From assembly GCA_934437985.1 (NCBI GenBank), contig CAKSBI010000037.1, positions 1 to 21,354 on the forward strand: DNA of 21,354 nucleotides. The letters run 5' to 3'. Under the pieces are notes generated by a model, which did no database searches, was not told the DNA's origin, and was given only the letters and a program-made list of their open reading frames with translations. The position numbers and the translations under genes are program-made. Of the stretch, positions 7,063-15,375 are shown one piece after another. This DNA comes from an uncultured Lachnospiraceae bacterium. Lineage in GTDB: Bacteria > Bacillota > Clostridia > Lachnospirales > Lachnospiraceae. The number at the start of each line of letters is the position of its first letter. The first letter of the stretch is position 1.

Positions 7063-9390
7063 TTATCTGCGAAAACGCTCCCTGACAGCCCTGTTTATTC
7101 CTGCCGTCTCAAAAGCATCTTCATCTGTAAACATAACACGTAACGGCACATTGTATTCATCAGCTTTGTCTATGCGGTTAACAGCTTCATAATTAATTAT
7201 CTCATTATAGTCATCATACGACAAAACTGTATACACATTGCCATATGAATCTTTAAGTTCACCTTTTTCCCCGGGAGTCCATGCAGTTATCATAGCTGCA
7301 GGCTTACCATATATAAGAACCGACGGTCCGGCGGTACCGCCAAAATGTCCTGACATATAAGCTATCTCCCTGTCAGTCATCTCAACTGACGACATAACTG
7401 CGTCTGCCCCATTTTCCATATACCATGCTGCTGCCGACGGATTCCTGACATACATGTTATCATATGTGCAAAGCTTAATGCCAAGCTCCTCACACAGGCT
7501 GCCATATACTGCAAGCTGTTCAAGTGTACATACAACAATTCCGGTAAAATGGCACAGTTTACACCGCAGCCTGCGGATAAGCTGTTCATATTCTGCGTAT
7601 CTGTTGTCATCTCGTATAATTCTTGGCAGTACAATATAAAATGGCATGTCAATATCTGACATAACCTGTTCTTCCGGCACACCCGGGACAGACACACCCC
7701 GGATATGCACATACACACTGTCATAAATATTGCTTTTTAGCACTTCCTTTAACTGAGCCATGTTATGGCACTCTGCAATTAATCTGCCTGTACATTTCAT
7801 ATCCATGCCCGAAACAGTATCCCACGAAGGTACAGGTGCATTTTCATAAGACTTCACGCGGTCACCATATATACCCTGATGTATACCGGTATATTCTGTA
7901 AATGCCCGGCGTCTCATATCCTTAAGCCCTGACGGTGGCAGATATATCCCTTCATCAATATCGATGCTGAGCAGGCTCCATACAAACGGAGAACTACCCG
8001 ACACCATAATCTTACTTCTTATATATGCTTCATCTGCCGGATGCTTATCCGCTGTACCGACAACATCACCATATACTGTATGGGATACGTCCGAACCTGC
8101 TAACCATACGGAAAGCTCCGCAGCTTGTCCAACCCTTGCGGTAAATTTCCCTTCAACCGTAAGCGGCTTCATAACCGGAGGATACTTTGTTAAAATATTA
8201 TCAATTAATTTTTGATTACGTACTCTGTATACCTTCATTCCATTTTTGATGCTTTTATAATTATATCCGGGATTAATACTCTGCCTGTTACCTGCATTAT
8301 ATGCCTGTCCGCTTGTAAAATCATGCACTTTTTCCCCATGTGCATTCCGTATCTCAAGAATATCACCTGCCGAAATATCCTCATTGTACTGCAGATGAAC
8401 CCTGCCATTTTTAATATCCTTCACTACCCCTGTAATAATCCCTTCGTGATTCGGCCTGTTTCCTGACAGCATACCGGCATTATCTATATTATTAACAAGA
8501 TAGCTTCTTGTAAACCCGCCTCTGTTATATATGTCCTTAAGTGCTTTCATATCATCTGCAAATTCCGGGGACAAACGTACCATATCTGCATATGCCTCGT
8601 CCCCGGTCTCAAAGTATATGTCAACATATTTTCTGTACATATGCACTGCAAGTGCAGTATACTCCGGCTTCTTCATGCGTCCTTCTATCTTAAATGAGTC
8701 AATTCCACACTTTACCAGTGACGGAATAATTTCAAGTGCACACAGATCCCTCAGACTGAGATAATATCCCGGGGCACTGCCGTTAAGACAATACTGCTTT
8801 CTGCATGGCTGCGCACATGCACCACGATTCCCGCTTCTTCCACCTATAAGACTGCTCATAAGGCACTGTCCCGAATAAGATGAACACAGGGCACCATGCA
8901 CAAACACCTCAAGCTCTGCGCCTGTATGTTCCCTCATGCTTTTAAGCTCCCTAAGTGTAAGCTCCCTTGCAGGAACAACCCTGGTCACACCATAACCCAT
9001 AAGCAGATTGGCAGCCTCTGCCCCTGTTATACTCATCTGTGTGCTCGCATGTATCTGAAGTCCCGGAAAATGCTCATGTATAAACTTAAGTACCCCCATA
9101 TCCTGGACAATTACCGCATCAAGCCCATTATCGTATAATGGGCACAGATAATCATACAGGCAGCCTGTCTCATGCTCTGTAAGAACAGTATTGACTGTAA
9201 GATATAACTTTTTACCTGCCAGATGAATATTACCCAGTATCTCTATCAGTTTATCATTATCCTGGTTATCAGCAAATGCACGCGCCCCAAACCTTTTACC
9301 GCCTGCATATATGGCATCACAGCCTGCATTAACCGCACTGTATATACTTTCCGGTGAACCGCCTGGTGCAAGTATCTCGGGTCTGGTCAT
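7063..9390 (-). CDS. U32 family protein with long C-terminal region (RlhA/TrhP-like)
   Basis: A 775-residue U32 protein. The start MTRPEILAPGGSPESI is typical. The U32 signature runs from EVFVHGALC to GQCLMSS at about 161-179, and four cysteines (C169, C176, C192, C196) have the spacing seen in U32 proteins that bind an iron-sulfur cluster. EGRMKKPEYTA (236-246) is a further family motif. Characterised U32 members act in prephenate-dependent hydroxylation of tRNA (TrhP) or 23S rRNA (RlhA); the older label peptidase is doubtful. Length and the extra C-terminal half, like the DUF3656 region of E. coli RlhA, favour the RlhA-like group, but the substrate is inferred. AAAGGA eight bases upstream supports the start. 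It lies after zapA, a common clostridial neighbourhood, and precedes the SEDS gene. Confidence 0.9.
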   Translation of the reverse strand: MTRPEILAPGGSPESIYSAVNAGCDAIYAGGKRFGARAFADNQDNDKLIEILGNIHLAGKKLYLTVNTVLTEHETGCLYDYLCPLYDNGLDAVIVQDMGVLKFIHEHFPGLQIHASTQMSITGAEAANLLMGYGVTRVVPARELTLRELKSMREHTGAELEVFVHGALCSSYSGQCLMSSLIGGRSGNRGACAQPCRKQYCLNGSAPGYYLSLRDLCALEIIPSLVKCGIDSFKIEGRMKKPEYTALAVHMYRKYVDIYFETGDEAYADMVRLSPEFADDMKALKDIYNRGGFTRSYLVNNIDNAGMLSGNRPNHEGIITGVVKDIKNGRVHLQYNEDISAGDILEIRNAHGEKVHDFTSGQAYNAGNRQSINPGYNYKSIKNGMKVYRVRNQKLIDNILTKYPPVMKPLTVEGKFTARVGQAAELSVWLAGSDVSHTVYGDVVGTADKHPADEAYIRSKIMVSGSSPFVWSLLSIDIDEGIYLPPSGLKDMRRRAFTEYTGIHQGIYGDRVKSYENAPVPSWDTVSGMDMKCTGRLIAECHNMAQLKEVLKSNIYDSVYVHIRGVSVPGVPEEQVMSDIDMPFYIVLPRIIRDDNRYAEYEQLIRRLRCKLCHFTGIVVCTLEQLAVYGSLCEELGIKLCTYDNMYVRNPSAAAWYMENGADAVMSSVEMTDREIAYMSGHFGGTAGPSVLIYGKPAAMITAWTPGEKGELKDSYGNVYTVLSYDDYNEIINYEAVNRIDKADEYNVPLRVMFTDEDAFETAGINRAVRERFRR

Positions 9391-9420
9391 ATCCTTCTTC
9401 CTTTCACAACACTACTCTGT

Positions 9421-9455
9421 AAAACAGGCAGAACAACCTATCCATCTGTTCTGCC
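9421..9455 (-). terminator. Probable weak terminator after zapA
   Basis: GGCAGAACA (9427-9435) pairs perfectly with TGTTCTGCC (9447-9455) around an 11-base loop. Only four A residues (9421-9424) follow on the transcribed side, two bases from the stem, so termination is probably partial and the U32 gene may be reached by read-through. Confidence 0.55.
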
Positions 9456-9507
9456 CTTATAATCCCTGATTACTAATCGAATCAGTCAGATAATCTGTAA
9501 AGAGTTA

Positions 9508-10176
9508 TCATTCTGCACTGCCAAGCAGATCATCAATAGTCTTTTCAAGCTCTTCATAATCTGCTTTTTCTTTCTCAAGCTGCTTCTGTGTCTCAGCAGT
9601 CTTCTTTATCTCTTCCTCAAGCTGCTCCTGTAACCCGGTATTCTTCTTTCTTTCTTCCTCAAGCTGCTCCTGTGTCTCAGCAGTCTTCTTTATCTCTTCC
9701 TCAAGCTGCTCCTGTAACCCGGTATTCTTCTTTCTTTCCTCTTCAAGCAGTTCATGTATCTCGGCACTCTTCTTCCCTGCCTCTTCAAGCATGTCCGCCG
9801 ACTGCACCTGCTTTTTCTTCTCTGCCGATACTTCTTCCTTAAGCTGCTTATTCCGGACCGTAAGCTTTTCTACCTGCTCTGTAAGCTTCATCATCTCATG
9901 CTTGAGCTCAAACAGTGCCTTATCTGCATCATTCTTTTCCTCTGTAACAGCCTGTGTCCTTGCAACCTGCTTATGGTAATCATCCGCAATATTAATCTGC
10001 AGAAGAATGTTCTTAATATCATTGTCAAGAAGTCTCGGGTCAGTATTCTTCTTAATTACTGAAAGCTTATCGTTAATATATGTTGCAATCTTCATTATAT
10101 ATTCAGCACTCTCATAACCACTTATAGTATATCTGGTACCTCCGATGAGTACTTCTGTATCATTTTTCTGTCTCAT
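9508..10176 (-). CDS. zapA: Cell division protein ZapA with extended repeat coiled coil
   Basis: ZapA binds FtsZ and bundles its filaments at midcell. The N-terminal ~75 residues match the family (EVLIGGTRYTISGYES at 8-23, then a helix with YINDKL). The rest is a long Glu/Lys-rich coiled coil. At 222 residues it is about twice the usual ZapA length. The extension contains a 28-residue unit twice (144-171 and 172-199), itself built from two 14-residue subunits starting LEEERKKNTG and LEEEIKKTAE, and is followed by another degenerate unit. The start has AGGGGGTAAGT directly before the ATG. It has its own promoter just behind ruvB. The lengthened rod could space FtsZ filaments or bind another divisome partner; this is inference. 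Confidence 0.87.
   Translation of the reverse strand: MRQKNDTEVLIGGTRYTISGYESAEYIMKIATYINDKLSVIKKNTDPRLLDNDIKNILLQINIADDYHKQVARTQAVTEEKNDADKALFELKHEMMKLTEQVEKLTVRNKQLKEEVSAEKKKQVQSADMLEEAGKKSAEIHELLEEERKKNTGLQEQLEEEIKKTAETQEQLEEERKKNTGLQEQLEEEIKKTAETQKQLEKEKADYEELEKTIDDLLGSAE
9580..9747 (-). repeat. 84-bp tandem repeat, two copies, inside zapA
   Basis: Two nearly identical 84-bp units encode residues 144-171 and 172-199 of ZapA. Each unit contains two related 42-bp halves, so the tract is also four imperfect 42-bp repeats. Units of 84 and 42 bp keep the reading frame and, at 28 and 14 residues, the heptad phase. Confidence 0.9.
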
Positions 10177-10243
10177 ACTTACCCCCTGCCAGGAAAAAAT
10201 GTCATTACCGCATCCCCACTAAAAGGAATGTCTCTTTCTGACA

Positions 10244-10272
10244 ATTATATAATAAGCTCTATAAAAAGGCAA
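10244..10272 (-). promoter_or_regulatory. SigA-type promoter for zapA
   Basis: On the minus strand TTGCCT (10267-10272) and TATAAT (10244-10249) are exactly 17 bases apart. It begins 8 bases past the ruvB stop and lies 68 bases before the zapA start. No terminator is visible behind ruvB, so read-through from the ruv operon is also possible. Confidence 0.72.
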
Positions 10273-10280
10273 CTGTTGTA

Positions 10281-11276
10281 CTAATTCACACTAAGTCCAA
10301 GATGCTTATACGCCGTTTCAGTAACAATCCTGCCCCTTGGTGTCCTCGCAATAAATCCATTCTGAATCAGGTATGGTTCGTATACATCCTCTATTGTACC
10401 CGAATCCTCACCAATACTTGCCGCAAGTGTATCAAGACCTACAGGTCCTCCCCCAAACTTCTCAATCATCTGCATGAGTATCTTTCTGTCGGTATTATCA
10501 AGTCCATACTTATCAACTTCAAGCATATCAAGAGCTGAACCGGCAATATCACCGGTAATATAACCCTCATACCGTACCTGTGCAAAATCCCGTACACGTT
10601 TCAGCAGTCTGTTCGCTATTCGCGGTGTTCCCCTCGACCTTCTTGCAATCTGTGTGGCACCCATCTGGTCTATCTCAATCCCAAGCACATGTGCAGAACG
10701 CGTAATTATCCGGACAAGCTCATCAACCGTGTAAAACTCTAATCTATGAATAACACCGAACCTGTCACGCAGGGGGGCAGTAAGCATTCCCGCCCTCGTC
10801 GTTGCCCCCACAAGAGTAAACTTTGGCAGATCAAGCCTTATAGACTTTGCAGATGCCCCTTTTCCAATCACTACATCAATAGCAAAATCTTCCATAGCAG
10901 GATACAGCACTTCCTCAACCTGTCTGTTCAGACGATGGATCTCGTCCACAAATAAGAGGTCTCCGTCCTGCAGATTATTAAGTATTGCCGCCATATCACC
11001 CGGCTTGTCTATAGCCGGGCCTGACGTTATCTTAAGATTAACATCCATCTCATTTGCAATGATCTGTGCAAGCGTAGTCTTGCCAAGTCCCGGAGGTCCG
11101 TACAAAAGCACATGGTCTAATGCCTCTCCTCTCAGCTTTGCAGCCTCTATATATATCTTAAGAGTATCCTTGGCTTTTGTCTGTCCAATATATTCAGACA
11201 AAAGCTTGGGACGCAGGCAGCTTTCATACCTTCCCTCTTCTTCCATATAGTCAGTTGTTATTATTCTCTTATCCAT
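10281..11276 (-). CDS. ruvB: Holliday junction branch migration ATPase RuvB
   Basis: Hexameric AAA+ motor that, loaded by RuvA, drives branch migration of Holliday junctions in recombination and repair. The 331-residue protein is full length. Walker A is GPPGLGKT at 60-67, Walker B DEIH at 111-114, sensor 1 GATTR at 157-161, and the arginine finger region LRDRFG at 169-174. The C-terminal winged helix carries the conserved TPRGR around 313. GGAGG lies before the ATG. It follows ruvA after 12 bases in the usual ruvA-ruvB order. Confidence 0.98.
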   Translation of the reverse strand: MDKRIITTDYMEEEGRYESCLRPKLLSEYIGQTKAKDTLKIYIEAAKLRGEALDHVLLYGPPGLGKTTLAQIIANEMDVNLKITSGPAIDKPGDMAAILNNLQDGDLLFVDEIHRLNRQVEEVLYPAMEDFAIDVVIGKGASAKSIRLDLPKFTLVGATTRAGMLTAPLRDRFGVIHRLEFYTVDELVRIITRSAHVLGIEIDQMGATQIARRSRGTPRIANRLLKRVRDFAQVRYEGYITGDIAGSALDMLEVDKYGLDNTDRKILMQMIEKFGGGPVGLDTLAASIGEDSGTIEDVYEPYLIQNGFIARTPRGRIVTETAYKHLGLSVN

Positions 11277-11288
11277 ACTTCCTCCACA

Positions 11289-11906
11289 CTACAGGCTCTT
11301 AAGTGCGAGCTTTATGATACCTGAAACATCTGTATCCTCTGATGCTGCCACGCTGCTTACAGCCTTAAGTGCCTCGCTCTGCGAATACCCAAGCACAACC
11401 AGTGCCTGGACAGCTTCATTTTTCACATCCCCCGGTATGCCGCCTGCCGGAATCCCCTGTAAATCTCCCCTGACGTGGGATGACATAAGATCAAATGACT
11501 CCTGTAAGTCAACCTTATCCCTAAGCTCCAGTACAAGCCTGCCTGCAGTCTTTGGTCCGATACCCGGAGCCCTGGAAATAGTCTTAACATCATCAGACAG
11601 TATTGCAAATCTAAGTTCATCAGGTGTTAATACCGACAATATCCCAACAGCACCTTTCGGCCCGATTCCGTTGACCGTAATAAGCTTTTCAAACATCTGT
11701 TCATCATCAGGCTCAAGAAAACCATATAATACTATGCCATCTTCCCTCACAGCCATATATATATATATTGTTACCTGCTGCCCCATAGCAGGCAGCTTCG
11801 CAACAACCGAATTCGGAACTACTATCTTATATCCGATTCCACCTGTCTCAACTATAATACTTCCTTCACTTATATACCCAAGTATCCCTTTAATATATGA
11901 AATCAA
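11289..11906 (-). CDS. ruvA: Holliday junction DNA-binding protein RuvA
   Basis: Tetrameric protein that binds four-way junctions and loads RuvB. The 205-residue protein has the N-terminal OB domain (MISYIKGILGYI), two helix-hairpin-helix motifs at about 72-88 (VNGIGPKGA) and 108-124 (APGIGPKTA), and a C-terminal domain that contacts RuvB. The start is TTG at 11906, seven bases after GGAGG; an ATG four bases further upstream is out of frame and ends quickly, and family members begin M-I-x-x-I-x-G as here. Codons for residues 46-51 contain an uninterrupted (AT)7 tract. It follows the cls gene by 15 bases. No ruvC is adjacent, as usual in Firmicutes. Confidence 0.97.
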   Translation of the reverse strand: MISYIKGILGYISEGSIIVETGGIGYKIVVPNSVVAKLPAMGQQVTIYIYMAVREDGIVLYGFLEPDDEQMFEKLITVNGIGPKGAVGILSVLTPDELRFAILSDDVKTISRAPGIGPKTAGRLVLELRDKVDLQESFDLMSSHVRGDLQGIPAGGIPGDVKNEAVQALVVLGYSQSEALKAVSSVAASEDTDVSGIIKLALKSL

Positions 11907-11921
11907 CCATATACCTCCAAT

Positions 11922-13712
11922 CTATACCATTGTAGCAAAAAGATTAAGCACAATCTGCTTCACCTTAACTGAAAACGGTCTGTCAAGCCATTTTTCATAC
12001 GTAATCCCGGCACTGATATCAAATGTCTGCAAAAAGTCATCTTCAATAGTCTTAAGTGTATCCCTGTCGGTAAGCCAGACTGCATTCTCATAATGAAGAT
12101 AAAAGCTTCTGTAATCCATGTTAACAGTTCCGACGATTCCGGCAAATTCATTCATTATAACCTTAGAATGAATAAATCCGGGTGTATATTCATATATTCT
12201 GACCCCAGCTTCAAGCAGCGGTCCGTAATTATATTCTGTCAGTAACTTAACACTCTTTTTATCAGGTATATTAGGCGTAATTATACGCACATCTACACCT
12301 CTCTTTACTGCTTCAACCAGAGATTGCACCATATGGTCTTCAAGTATCAGATACGGTGTCATAATATATAATTTTTCATCTGCATCTGCTATCATCTGCT
12401 TATATACACGTTCAAGGAAATGATCAGTCTTACCTGTAGGTCCATCAGATATAACATGGCAAAACGAATTATTATCTTCAACCCTCTTATCAGTCTTATA
12501 ATCCAGATACGGAATCCTTTCATCCGGGCGGCACATACTCCACATCTGCATAAATGTTACTGTAAGTCCCCAGACTGCATCTCCCTCAACCCTTATTCCG
12601 CAATCCTTCCAGACACCAAAGCGCGGAATAAGATTGGCATATTCATCAGCAAGATTAAAACCGCCTGTATACCCTACTTCACCATCTATTACAACAATCT
12701 TCTCATGGGAACGGTAATTCATAATAAGCTTATCGGTATATCTTCTTATGGGATTAAAGACCATAGTCTTAATACCCTCCCTGTTAAGCCTATCCGCCAT
12801 ATCCTGCTCAGTCCGTAACATTGCCCCGAAATCATCATATATGAATATGACCTCAACGCCTTCTGATACCTTTATCTGCATTATCTCATGCATCATATCC
12901 CATATAGCACCTTCAGCTACAATAAAAAAATTAACCAGTATAAACTTTTTTGCATCAAGCATGTCCTCAAACATATCTTTAAAGACCTGCTCGCCCCTTG
13001 GATAATACTTCGTTCTGTTGTTCTTATATAAAGGGAAATGCTCCGCACTCATATACTTTGACATACGTTTAGCTTCCGGTATCTCTCTGTAAAGCTCTTC
13101 TCTTGTATCCACATCCTCCGTAAGATACGGATATGTCTCAGCTATCTTATGTATCGCTGATTCAACAATCCTCTTACGCGGCTTTGTACGCCCCCACATG
13201 TAATACATAATGTGACCCGATATAGGAAAGAGCAGTGCTATCGACATCCAGGCAACCTTATATGACGCACTTTTATTTGCATTGGTAAGCGCCAGTGCCA
13301 GCAAAAAACTGAACACCTCAAGAATAAGATAAAAATATATGGTATACTGATGTAAAAAAACCGGCAGGCTCAATATCAGTGCAAACTGTCCGCCCACAAG
13401 CAGCATAGCTACAAGTATCCTTATAATTCCACTTATATTATTACGGAAACGCCCCATAACATTCATCATTGCAGCTTCCCTAAGCTCCTCTATCTTGCGC
13501 TTCTGCTCTTTATAATCACGTTTTAATAAAACACGCTGCTCACGGTGTTCCTGTCTGTAACCGCCATCCCCATAACGCATATGTTCCCTGTATTCCTGCT
13601 TGAGATGATCCTTCTGCTCCCTGTACTCATGCCTTAACTCCCTTTTTTCATACAGCTTAATCTCATCATTCCCTGCCTGTTCAAGATCATCAATCTTATC
13701 CTTTATATCCAT
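11922..13712 (-). CDS. cls: Cardiolipin synthase-like phospholipase D family protein
   Basis: Membrane enzyme expected to form cardiolipin from two phosphatidylglycerols. The 596-residue protein has a highly charged Arg/Glu/Lys N-terminal region (about 1-80) predicted to be helical and cytoplasmic, two or three membrane segments (about 94-118, 123-143, 152-173), and two phospholipase D domains. The first HKD motif is intact (H336, K338, D343, then GGFNLADEY). The second has H515 and K517 but Glu522 where Asp is expected, followed by GTVNMDYRS. The start at 13712 follows AGGTGA, so the charged extension appears real; most cardiolipin synthases would start near Met83. It heads the cls-ruvA-ruvB operon. 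Enzymatic product is inferred from family membership. Confidence 0.88.
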   Translation of the reverse strand: MDIKDKIDDLEQAGNDEIKLYEKRELRHEYREQKDHLKQEYREHMRYGDGGYRQEHREQRVLLKRDYKEQKRKIEELREAAMMNVMGRFRNNISGIIRILVAMLLVGGQFALILSLPVFLHQYTIYFYLILEVFSFLLALALTNANKSASYKVAWMSIALLFPISGHIMYYMWGRTKPRKRIVESAIHKIAETYPYLTEDVDTREELYREIPEAKRMSKYMSAEHFPLYKNNRTKYYPRGEQVFKDMFEDMLDAKKFILVNFFIVAEGAIWDMMHEIMQIKVSEGVEVIFIYDDFGAMLRTEQDMADRLNREGIKTMVFNPIRRYTDKLIMNYRSHEKIVVIDGEVGYTGGFNLADEYANLIPRFGVWKDCGIRVEGDAVWGLTVTFMQMWSMCRPDERIPYLDYKTDKRVEDNNSFCHVISDGPTGKTDHFLERVYKQMIADADEKLYIMTPYLILEDHMVQSLVEAVKRGVDVRIITPNIPDKKSVKLLTEYNYGPLLEAGVRIYEYTPGFIHSKVIMNEFAGIVGTVNMDYRSFYLHYENAVWLTDRDTLKTIEDDFLQTFDISAGITYEKWLDRPFSVKVKQIVLNLFATMV

Positions 13713-13761
13713 ACAGTCACCTGCCTGTTCTATCGTACAAATATATAATTATATTCTCATC

Positions 13762-13790
13762 ATTGTAACATGATTATTGAAAAAAAACAA
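13762..13790 (-). promoter_or_regulatory. Promoter for the cls-ruvA-ruvB operon
   Basis: On the minus strand TTGTTT (13785-13790) and TACAAT (13762-13767) have a 17-base spacer, with TG two bases before the -10 (extended -10). Its -35 lies inside the spacer of the opposite promoter for the YprB-like gene. Confidence 0.6.
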
Positions 13791-13805
13791 ATGTTCTTGT
13801 ATACT
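13777..13805 (+). promoter_or_regulatory. Promoter for the YprB-like exonuclease gene
   Basis: On the plus strand TTGAAA (13777-13782) and TATACT (13800-13805) are exactly 17 bases apart, 44 bases before the ATG at 13850. It is interleaved with the divergent cls promoter, so one polymerase probably excludes the other. Confidence 0.7.
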
Positions 13806-13849
13806 TACATCATTATTAACTATTATTACACAAGCACAGGAGTTTTGTT

Positions 13850-14989
13850 ATGAAAATATATGAACATTCTTTTTCATGTCAGGATATGGTCTCACCCATC
13901 AATAACACCTGGGATTTTTCTCCTTACAATGAATATTCACCTTATGAGCTTTGTTTTTTTGATATAGAAACAACCGGACTTTCTCCCGCCACATCTTCAA
14001 TCTACCTGATCGGAGCCGGTCATTATGAACACGATACATTTAAAGTTACCCAGTGGTTTGCTGATGATTACGACAGTGAAAAGGTAATTCTCGAATCATT
14101 TTTTGTGTACATCAGCCGATTCACGGTTCTTCTGCAATATAACGGCAATACATTCGACCTGCCTTTCATACGCACCAAATGTAAGACACATAATATTGAT
14201 TACAGCATCATGAATAACTTTAAACACATCGACCTGTACGCATGTCTGCGCAGGTACAGCAGGCTTCTTAACCTTCCCAATAAGAAGCTAAAGTCATTTG
14301 AGCAATATGTCGGACTTAACCGTGATGATATATACAATGGCGGCGAACTCATAGCTGTATATTCACAATATATGCAGAATAAGATACTTCATAAAGAAAA
14401 TGATTCCCTGATGGAACTTTTATTATTACATAATTATGAAGATATTACCGGACTGTCACAGGTAGCTTCGCTTTTGTTCTTAAAAGAGCTTGACAGGCTG
14501 CCACTTACAGTAACCGCCGCATCATACAGTAATAATACACTTGATATTATATACTCCTGCAATATCCCGGGCAATTATTCATTTAAGCTCGACATTCCCT
14601 TCGGCCGGTCACCCGATAGCACACCATACAATATTGTATGTTACTGGAATAAAAGCGATATTCATCTGAATATTCCTGTTATACAGACAACCCTTAATTA
14701 TTATTTTTCTGATTATAAAGACTATTACTATATGATAAATGAGGGAACTGTAATGCATAAGAGCGTGGCAGTATATACAGATGCCAGCGTGCGGAGAAAA
14801 GCCAGAAAGTCAGAATGTTACGTAAGCAGGACAGGATTATTTATTCCTATATGTAAGCAAGGATGTTTTTCTAAAGAATTCCATATATTTAAGTCAGACT
14901 ATACTTCTAAGGAATATTATATTGAATATAGTGAAGAACTGCATATCAATACTGATTTACTTATAGTGTATTACAGGCAGCTGTTCTGA
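13850..14989 (+). CDS. YprB-like RNase H-fold 3'-5' exonuclease
   Basis: The only confident plus-strand gene. The 379-residue protein carries a DEDD-type exonuclease fold in its first ~210 residues: FFDIETTGLSP (36-46; Asp38 and Glu40), LLQYNGNTFDLPFI (94-107; Asp103), HIDLY (126-130), and HNYEDITGL (194-202; Asp198), the last being the position of the fourth acidic ligand. This is the ribonuclease H-like domain of B. subtilis YprB. The C-terminal ~170 residues (Tyr and Ser rich, several predicted strands) match nothing I know. The natural substrate is unknown. AGGAG lies seven bases before the ATG. It is transcribed divergently from cls and convergently with rpmF. Confidence 0.83.
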   Translation: MKIYEHSFSCQDMVSPINNTWDFSPYNEYSPYELCFFDIETTGLSPATSSIYLIGAGHYEHDTFKVTQWFADDYDSEKVILESFFVYISRFTVLLQYNGNTFDLPFIRTKCKTHNIDYSIMNNFKHIDLYACLRRYSRLLNLPNKKLKSFEQYVGLNRDDIYNGGELIAVYSQYMQNKILHKENDSLMELLLLHNYEDITGLSQVASLLFLKELDRLPLTVTAASYSNNTLDIIYSCNIPGNYSFKLDIPFGRSPDSTPYNIVCYWNKSDIHLNIPVIQTTLNYYFSDYKDYYYMINEGTVMHKSVAVYTDASVRRKARKSECYVSRTGLFIPICKQGCFSKEFHIFKSDYTSKEYYIEYSEELHINTDLLIVYYRQLF

Positions 14990-15016
14990 TACAGTCTGTA
15001 ATAGGTGTACTACAAC

Positions 15017-15049
15017 AAAAGAGACCGGCAGGATTCCTGACGGTCTCTT
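15017..15049. terminator. Terminator between convergent yprB-like gene and rpmF
   Basis: AAGAGACCG (15019-15027) pairs perfectly with CGGTCTCTT (15041-15049); CAGG/CCTG extends the stem after one mismatch, leaving a three-base loop. A-rich sequence on the left side gives a U-run for rpmF (minus strand). The U-tract for the plus strand is poorer, but the hairpin may stop both convergent transcripts. Confidence 0.75.
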
Positions 15050-15073
15050 AACATCTTCATGCTATTAAACTAA

Positions 15074-15259
15074 TCATTCAGCATCTGTAGCAATAATCTC
15101 TTTCTTATTATAAGAACCACAGCTGCGACATACACGATGTGGCATCATGAGCTCACCACACTTGCTGCATTTAACAAGATTAGGCGCTGTCATCTTCCAG
15201 TTAGCACGTCTCTTATCTCTTCTAGCCTTTGATGATTTATTCTTAGGGCAAATTGACAT
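15074..15259 (-). CDS. rpmF: 50S ribosomal protein L32
   Basis: Small zinc-ribbon protein of the large ribosomal subunit. The 61 residues start MSICPKNKSSKARRDKRR, the standard L32 beginning, and contain the two CxxC pairs (CSKC at 31-34 and CRSC at 44-47) of the zinc-binding form. A perfect AGGAGGTG ribosome binding site precedes the ATG, and a consensus promoter lies 63 bases upstream. In most Firmicutes a DUF177 (YceD) gene lies directly before rpmF and plsX after it; neither is here. Confidence 0.98.
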   Translation of the reverse strand: MSICPKNKSSKARRDKRRANWKMTAPNLVKCSKCGELMMPHRVCRSCGSYNKKEIIATDAE

Positions 15260-15321
15260 TCTGTTACACCTCCTGTCTATCTATTGCGAAATATATACAT
15301 TACTTCGCTCACACTTGACCT

Positions 15322-15350
15322 ATTATAATTGGTATGGTGTTATTTGTCAA
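15322..15350 (-). promoter_or_regulatory. Perfect consensus SigA promoter for rpmF
   Basis: On the minus strand TTGACA (15345-15350) and TATAAT (15322-15327) match the consensus at all twelve positions with a 17-base spacer. The predicted leader is about 55 bases and contains a small GCGAA/TTCGC inverted repeat (15286-15290 with 15304-15308). Confidence 0.92.
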
Positions 15351-15375
15351 CACCTTTCTTATTTTTATTCTGCAT

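Noticed and set aside
9588..9842. Plus-strand open frame opposite the zapA repeat
   Set aside because: It is a mirror of the repeat in the antisense frame, with Ser/Gln/Pro-rich repeated product and no ribosome binding site.
11314..12093. Long plus-strand open frame (259 codons) antisense to ruvA and cls
   Set aside because: It overlaps two clear genes completely, has low-complexity Ser/Pro/Ile-rich product, and resembles no family.
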